DNA of 10,711 nucleotides from Victivallales bacterium (lineage in GTDB: Bacteria; Verrucomicrobiota; Lentisphaeria; Oligosphaerales; Oligosphaeraceae). The notes under the pieces were generated by a model, which made no database searches, had not been told where the DNA came from, and saw only the letters and a program-made list of their open reading frames with translations. Location of the stretch: NCBI GenBank assembly GCA_900771165.1, contig CAAGMX010000127.1:1-10711 (forward strand), in the 5' to 3' direction. The position numbers and the translations under genes are program-made. Shown piece after piece: positions 6,771 to 10,711 of the stretch (position 1 is its first letter; each line of letters opens with the position of its first letter).

Positions 6771-6805
6771 CCTTCTTTCCCCCGGCGCTTCCAGGGAAAA
6801 GAAGG
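6771..6805 (-). terminator. Terminator-like hairpin after the lipoprotein gene
   Basis: A 12-bp stem (arms 6771-6782 and 6794-6805) lies 11 nt past the lipoprotein stop. One pair is a G-U wobble when read as minus-strand RNA but a C-A mismatch on the plus strand, which favours minus-strand function. The tail is AAAATTTGC rather than a T-run, so it is an atypical terminator or a 3'-end stabilising hairpin. It also separates the lipoprotein from the tRNA-Tyr promoter. Confidence 0.6.
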
Positions 6806-6816
6806 CCGTCAGGAGA

Positions 6817-7608
6817 CTACTCCAGCACCAAATTGCCCCAGTATTCGTGGAGGTGGAAATTCAGGACGGGCTGCAGGGGATAGGAGAAGTTGACACAGAA
6901 GGTGCGGTAGCGGGAACGGGAGTAGCCCGCCAGCAGAATCTGCCACGGCTGCCCGGATTCCAGGGGAACCCCCGTCTTCTCCTCCACCATGGCCTTGGGA
7001 ATGGTCATCACCGCCCACCAGCCGTCATCCCGGTCCGAGGAATCATTCAGGGTGCCATCCACCTCCGCTACCACCTCCAGTTCCGGAATCAGGGACTGCA
7101 TGGCCAGGAAATCCTCTCCTCCCCAGGAGCGGCTGGGGAAGAAATAGGTGGTGCGGCGGGCCGAAGGCGTGGAATACAGCTCCAGATAGCAAAGGGCCTG
7201 GGCCGGCTTCAGGAACACCTCCGCCACATCCCCCAGGAAAAAGTGGAAGCGCTGGTCCTCCTCCGTCAGGCAGCAGACATCGTCATTCCGGACGTGGACC
7301 CCCACATACAGGTTCTTCTCGTCATGCAGCAGCCGCATGGTGGCCGTCACGGGACAGGCCTCCTTCTGCGTCGCCTCCACCGTCTTCTCCGGGCATCCAT
7401 TCCCTGCCTCATACAGCGACAGCGTGACAGGAACGGCACTCTCCCAGGCAGGATCGCTCTGCCGGGCATCCACCACCAGTCCCTGAACCCGACGGGCCAC
7501 CACCGGCAGAACTTCCTCCTGGGTGCGCATATGCCCGCACCCCGCGGAAAGCAGAATCAAACAAAGCCCAAAAACCGGAAGAAGGAGAGAGGAAGCCAAA
7601 TTGCGCAT
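6817..7608 (-). CDS. Predicted outer-membrane lipoprotein with CBM9-like beta-sandwich domain
   Basis: A protein of 263 residues starting at the ATG at 7608. The N-terminus MRNLASSLLLPVFGLCLILLSAGC is a lipoprotein signal peptide with the acylated Cys at residue 24; Ser at -3 is slightly off the classic lipobox. The rest (about 40-263) has the marks of a carbohydrate-binding family 9-like domain: an opening VDARQSDPAWESAVPVTLSL, RLLHDEKNLYVGVHVRNDD, an EVFLKP strand, DDGWWAVMTIPKAMV, and a closing YWGNLVLE. In secreted proteins this fold binds glycans or serves as a structural module, but no enzyme is attached here. Residue 25 is Gly, giving no inner-membrane retention signal. The gene stands alone, divergent from the helicase gene and ending at its own hairpin. 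No Shine-Dalgarno: the bases before ATG are pyrimidine-rich. Domain assignment is by remembered pattern; the biological ligand is unknown. Confidence 0.75.
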   Translation of the reverse strand: MRNLASSLLLPVFGLCLILLSAGCGHMRTQEEVLPVVARRVQGLVVDARQSDPAWESAVPVTLSLYEAGNGCPEKTVEATQKEACPVTATMRLLHDEKNLYVGVHVRNDDVCCLTEEDQRFHFFLGDVAEVFLKPAQALCYLELYSTPSARRTTYFFPSRSWGGEDFLAMQSLIPELEVVAEVDGTLNDSSDRDDGWWAVMTIPKAMVEEKTGVPLESGQPWQILLAGYSRSRYRTFCVNFSYPLQPVLNFHLHEYWGNLVLE

Positions 7609-7667
7609 GGACAGAGAAGACGAGAGGAACAACAATGGGGAAGGGAAATCCCCAGGAGGGAAAACTC

Positions 7668-7680
7668 GGCTAATATAGCC
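7668..7680 (-). promoter_or_regulatory. Candidate -10 region of the lipoprotein gene within a 13-bp palindrome
   Basis: The perfect inverted repeat GGCTA-ATA-TAGCC contains TATATT on the minus strand (7672-7677), about 63 nt before the lipoprotein ATG. The matching -35 is poor (TGCTTT at a 16-nt spacing), so activation or an extended element may be needed. It has the same layout as the palindrome over the tRNA-Tyr -10. Confidence 0.4.
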
Positions 7681-7817
7681 CGTGCCTCTCCCCAAAGCAG
7701 GACCGAAAAAGAGAGAAGCCCCCCGCCCTGGGGACAAATCCTGCCCCGGGAACAGGAGGAATTCCGGCGGCAGAAACGGCCTCTATTCCCCCCTCCATTA
7801 TCGCCATTCTTTTGGGC

Positions 7818-7845
7818 TTGACATCACAGGAAAACACGTTATACT
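7818..7845 (+). promoter_or_regulatory. Sigma70-type promoter of the helicase gene
   Basis: TTGACA (7818-7823), a perfect -35, lies 16 nt before TATACT (7840-7845), a 5/6 match to the -10 consensus. Transcription would start near 7852, leaving about 42 nt of leader before the ATG at 7894. The leader is pyrimidine-rich and has no Shine-Dalgarno. This is the best promoter in the window. Confidence 0.8.
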
Positions 7846-7893
7846 CCGTCTCGTTTGTCGCGCCCCGTTTTTCCCCTTACTGACTGCAAAAAT

Positions 7894-10711
7894 ATGACGG
7901 ATCAAACAGAAACTATGGATCCTGCCTCTTCGGAGCAGGCAGAAGACCAGAAAAAGGAAGCTATGGATTCCGCCTCTTCGGAGCAGGCAGAAGACCAGAA
8001 AGAGGAAACTACGGATTCCGCCTCTTCGGTGAAGACAGAAGACCAGAAAGAGGCGAAGGTGGATTTTGAAATTACCTATGTCCGCTATTTGAATCTTTCC
8101 CTGCAGCAGAATGCGCTTCCCATTGTTCAGGAATTAAAGCTCAAAAATACCACCTCGGAGGATTGGAAAAATCTCACGTGCGCATTTTCCTCCGAACCTC
8201 CCATTGTCCAGCCGAAGACCATCCATGTGGAGCTGTTGAAAGCGAACGAGGAACTGTCGCTCCACGACCTGGGAATTACCCTGGATTATTCTCTGCTTGC
8301 CAGCATGTCCGAGGCGACCAAAGGCGTCTTCACGGTGGAAATTCGCCAGGAGGACAACGTCCTGGCCCACCGGGATCATCCGGTGGAGGCGCTCACCTCG
8401 GACCAGTGGCTGGGCCTGGAGATTTTCCCGGAACTCATTGCCTCCTTTGTGACCCCCAATCTGGATGTGATCAATCATCTGCTGGGGAAGGTGGCCGACG
8501 AGCTGGAAAAGGAGACCGGGAATTCGGCGCTCGCCGGATATCAGCGGGACAAACAGTATGTCTATGCGCTCTGCGCGGCCATCTACCGCGCCATCCACTC
8601 CTGGGGCATCCGTTACGCCACCCCCGCCGCCTCCTTCTGTGTGCCGGGACAGCGAATCCGCTTTGCGGATACCATCTACCAATATCGTCTGGGAACGTGC
8701 CTGGATACCAGTGTGCTCTTCGCCTCGGTGATGGAGCAATGCGGGCTGCATCCTGTCATCCTCCTTCAGAAGGGCCACGCCTATGTGGGCTGCCATCTGG
8801 AGGATTACTATTTCCCGGACATTCCCATGGAAGATCTGCAGAGCATCCGCAAACGGGTGGACCTGGATCTGTTCCTGGTGATCGAGACCACCATGGTCAC
8901 TTCGGATGCCACCTTTTCCCAGGCGGAGGCCACGGCCCGGGCCGAGCATCTGAATATTGACCAGGACTTTGAATGCGCCGTGGACATCATGCGGGCCCGT
9001 CACAGCGGGATCCGTCCCCTGCCCCTGAAGCAAAGCACAAACGGGATCGAATTTCTGCCGCCGGAGCGTCATGTGGCCGAGCTGGACCAGGAGAAAAAGC
9101 GGGATCTGCAACAGGAAATCGACCTCTCGACCCTGAAGGCAGCGGAAAACCGGGTCGGACGGCTGGAGCGCTGGACCCAGAAATTGCTGGATCTCTCCCT
9201 GCGCAACCGTCTGCTGAATGTCCGGGACAGCAAACAGGTGATCCCCATTGCCTGCTCCAACATTTCCAAGTTGGAAGATTTGATTGCGGCAGGGGAGGCC
9301 ATCTCCCTAAAGCCTCTGGACGATCTTCTGGGGGAAAAAGATCTCCACGACCTGAACATGCTGCGGGGCTGCGAAGTCAAATCGGAGATCACGGAGCTTC
9401 TGGACAACGAGCTCCGGCAGCGCCGCCTTTGGGCCATGCTGTCGCCGGTGGAGCTGGGGCGGAATCTGCTTTCCCTGTATCGTCAAGGCCAGACCGACCT
9501 CAGCGAGGGCGGGGTCAACACCCTCTTTCTGGCGGTGGGATTTCTGGAATGGAAAGTCTCCCCCCGGGATGAGAGATCGTATCTTGCGCCGATTCTGCTG
9601 ATCCCCGTTCGCCTCGTCCGCAAATCCCTGGCCGAGGGCATCCGGATCTCCCGGTTGGATGAAGACACTGTCCTCAATGAAACGCTGCTGGAACTGCTGC
9701 GAAGCCAATACCAGCTGAGAATCCCCGGCCTCTCCCCCCTGCCCACGGATGAATCCGGCGTGGATGTCCCCCGGGTCATGCAGATCATCCGGCAGACCAT
9801 AAAGGAAATGCGGGGCTGGGAAGTCCGGGAGGAAGCCAAACTGGGCCATTTCTCCTTCGGCAAATTCATCATGTGGAACGACATGACGGCCCGGAGCGAC
9901 GCCCTTCGGCAGAATCCCCTGGTCAACCATCTGATGCTGGGAGACGGGCTCTACGACGACGGGGTGGAAGTGTTCCCGCCGGAGAAGATCGGGGAGCATC
10001 TCTCCCTGGACAGCCTGTTCTGCCCCATGAGCGCCGACTCCTCCCAGTTGACCGCCGTCCTCTATTCCCAGCTGGGGAAATCCTTTGTCCTGCACGGGCC
10101 TCCCGGCACGGGGAAATCCCAGACCATCACCAATATCATTGCCCAGAATCTGGCCCTGGGGCGTCGGGTCCTGTTCGTCTCGGAAAAGAAGGCGGCCCTG
10201 GATGTGGTCCACAAACGGCTCACCGCCATCGGCCTTCGCCCCTTTTGCCTGGAACTGCATTCCAATAAGTCCGGCAAATCGGAAGTCCTCGCCCAGTTCT
10301 CCGAGGCCCTGAATGTGGCGGAAAGCGGAATTCCCGGCGAATGGGAATCCACAATCCAGGAAATGCAGCAGGTGCGGGAGGAACTGAATGCCTATGTGAA
10401 CGGGCTGCATCAGACCTATCCCAACGGCTTTTCCGCCTATGACTGTTTCTCCCGGCTGATGCAGGAGGGGCGGGAAATGCCGTCCGATCTCCTGGAGATC
10501 GATTGTCTGACCCAGCCCAAAGCCGAGTATGAAGTCGCAAAGCAACGGGTTTCCGATCTTGTGCATGCCTGGTCTGCCACCAATGCGAAGGCGTTGGCGT
10601 CTCTTTCCTGGCTCAACAGTGCCTCCTGGAGTCCCGTGCTGGAAAAAGACATCACGGCAGCGGCGAAGGAGCTTGTGCGCAGTGCGGACCATTTGTCGGC
10701 GGGTTTCCAGG
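7894..10711 (+). CDS. Large transglutaminase-like/DUF4011/superfamily 1 helicase protein, partial at 3' end
   Basis: The first 939 codons of a giant protein that runs off the window. Order: three acidic 16-residue repeats (6-53) and a beta-rich domain (about 56-165). A transglutaminase-like domain (about 190-335) has GTCLDTSVLFA with C269 and KGHAYVG with H295, the Cys/His pair of that fold; E331 in LVIETT may be the acidic third residue. DUF4011 opens with RWTQKLLDLSLRNRLLN (426-442). A superfamily 1 helicase ATPase core has Walker A GPPGTGKS (735-742) followed by QTITNIIAQNLALGRRVLFV. Known members with this layout are about 1,500-2,000 residues and usually continue through the helicase motifs to a Vsr/MTES_1575-like nuclease and often DUF3320; that part is outside the window. 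They are cytoplasmic proteins of poorly known function, often in accessory regions. ATG 7894 is chosen because it follows the promoter at a suitable distance; ATGs at 7915 and 7963 inside the repeats are alternatives. It is the only plus-strand gene here. Confidence 0.9.
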   Translation, partial: MTDQTETMDPASSEQAEDQKKEAMDSASSEQAEDQKEETTDSASSVKTEDQKEAKVDFEITYVRYLNLSLQQNALPIVQELKLKNTTSEDWKNLTCAFSSEPPIVQPKTIHVELLKANEELSLHDLGITLDYSLLASMSEATKGVFTVEIRQEDNVLAHRDHPVEALTSDQWLGLEIFPELIASFVTPNLDVINHLLGKVADELEKETGNSALAGYQRDKQYVYALCAAIYRAIHSWGIRYATPAASFCVPGQRIRFADTIYQYRLGTCLDTSVLFASVMEQCGLHPVILLQKGHAYVGCHLEDYYFPDIPMEDLQSIRKRVDLDLFLVIETTMVTSDATFSQAEATARAEHLNIDQDFECAVDIMRARHSGIRPLPLKQSTNGIEFLPPERHVAELDQEKKRDLQQEIDLSTLKAAENRVGRLERWTQKLLDLSLRNRLLNVRDSKQVIPIACSNISKLEDLIAAGEAISLKPLDDLLGEKDLHDLNMLRGCEVKSEITELLDNELRQRRLWAMLSPVELGRNLLSLYRQGQTDLSEGGVNTLFLAVGFLEWKVSPRDERSYLAPILLIPVRLVRKSLAEGIRISRLDEDTVLNETLLELLRSQYQLRIPGLSPLPTDESGVDVPRVMQIIRQTIKEMRGWEVREEAKLGHFSFGKFIMWNDMTARSDALRQNPLVNHLMLGDGLYDDGVEVFPPEKIGEHLSLDSLFCPMSADSSQLTAVLYSQLGKSFVLHGPPGTGKSQTITNIIAQNLALGRRVLFVSEKKAALDVVHKRLTAIGLRPFCLELHSNKSGKSEVLAQFSEALNVAESGIPGEWESTIQEMQQVREELNAYVNGLHQTYPNGFSAYDCFSRLMQEGREMPSDLLEIDCLTQPKAEYEVAKQRVSDLVHAWSATNAKALASLSWLNSASWSPVLEKDITAAAKELVRSADHLSAGFQ
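7909..8052 (+). repeat. Three tandem 48-bp repeats encoding an acidic N-terminal extension
   Basis: Units at 7909-7956, 7957-8004 and 8005-8052 encode ETMDPASSEQAEDQKK, EAMDSASSEQAEDQKE and ETTDSASSVKTEDQKE. Adjacent units differ at 4 and 5 of 48 bases. The array is in frame, so copy-number change would alter length and charge of the tail without disrupting the enzyme. The sequence is Glu/Asp/Gln/Ser-rich and probably disordered. Confidence 0.93.

Noticed and set aside
6745..7821. A 358-codon plus-strand open frame over the lipoprotein gene
   Set aside because: The minus strand gives a signal peptide, lipobox and CBM9-like motifs; the plus-strand product is Gln/His/Arg-rich and crosses a hairpin and promoter region.
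7909..8052. CRISPR array
   Set aside because: The 48-bp units are contiguous, coding and spacer-free; no other regularly spaced repeats are present.
9307..10692. A 461-codon minus-strand open frame, and another at 8134-9111, within the helicase gene
   Set aside because: The plus strand over the same bases carries the DUF4011 and Walker A motifs; the antisense products resemble no family.

Overview
The window comes from a GC-rich Gram-negative bacterium. It carries a tripartite efflux pump with an outer-membrane channel, a predicted outer-membrane lipoprotein, and a class II tRNA-Tyr with an encoded CCA end. Most start codons lack a Shine-Dalgarno sequence and follow pyrimidine-rich leaders. 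The CBM9-like lipoprotein would suit a Verrucomicrobiota/Lentisphaerota-type lineage, but this is a weak guess and the sequence alone does not fix the taxon.

Region 1 (1-5436, minus strand) is an efflux locus in the transcription order TetR-family regulator, TolC-like channel, membrane fusion protein, RND permease. The permease is cut by the window edge after 571 codons. The fusion protein and permease are 6 nt apart and look translationally coupled. The channel and fusion protein are separated by a 177-nt spacer rich in inverted repeats. The three pump proteins should span both membranes, and the regulator probably controls them.

Region 2 (5437-7608, minus strand) has a 270-bp gap, then a 258-residue protein resembling MmcB-type PD-(D/E)XK nucleases but lacking the catalytic E-x-K pair. 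Next come a strong intrinsic terminator, a tRNA-Tyr(GTA) with an unusual C at position 55, its candidate promoter, and a 263-residue lipoprotein with a CBM9-like beta-sandwich followed by a terminator-like hairpin.

Region 3 (7609-10711) is a divergent intergenic region with a near-consensus sigma70-type promoter driving a plus-strand gene that runs off the window. Its first 939 residues contain three 16-residue acidic tandem repeats, a beta-rich domain, a transglutaminase-like Cys/His domain, a DUF4011 region and the Walker A of a superfamily 1 helicase. This giant helicase family is the best candidate here for an accessory or defence-type system. The window ends before its remaining helicase motifs, any C-terminal nuclease, and any partner genes, so function cannot be settled from this sequence.
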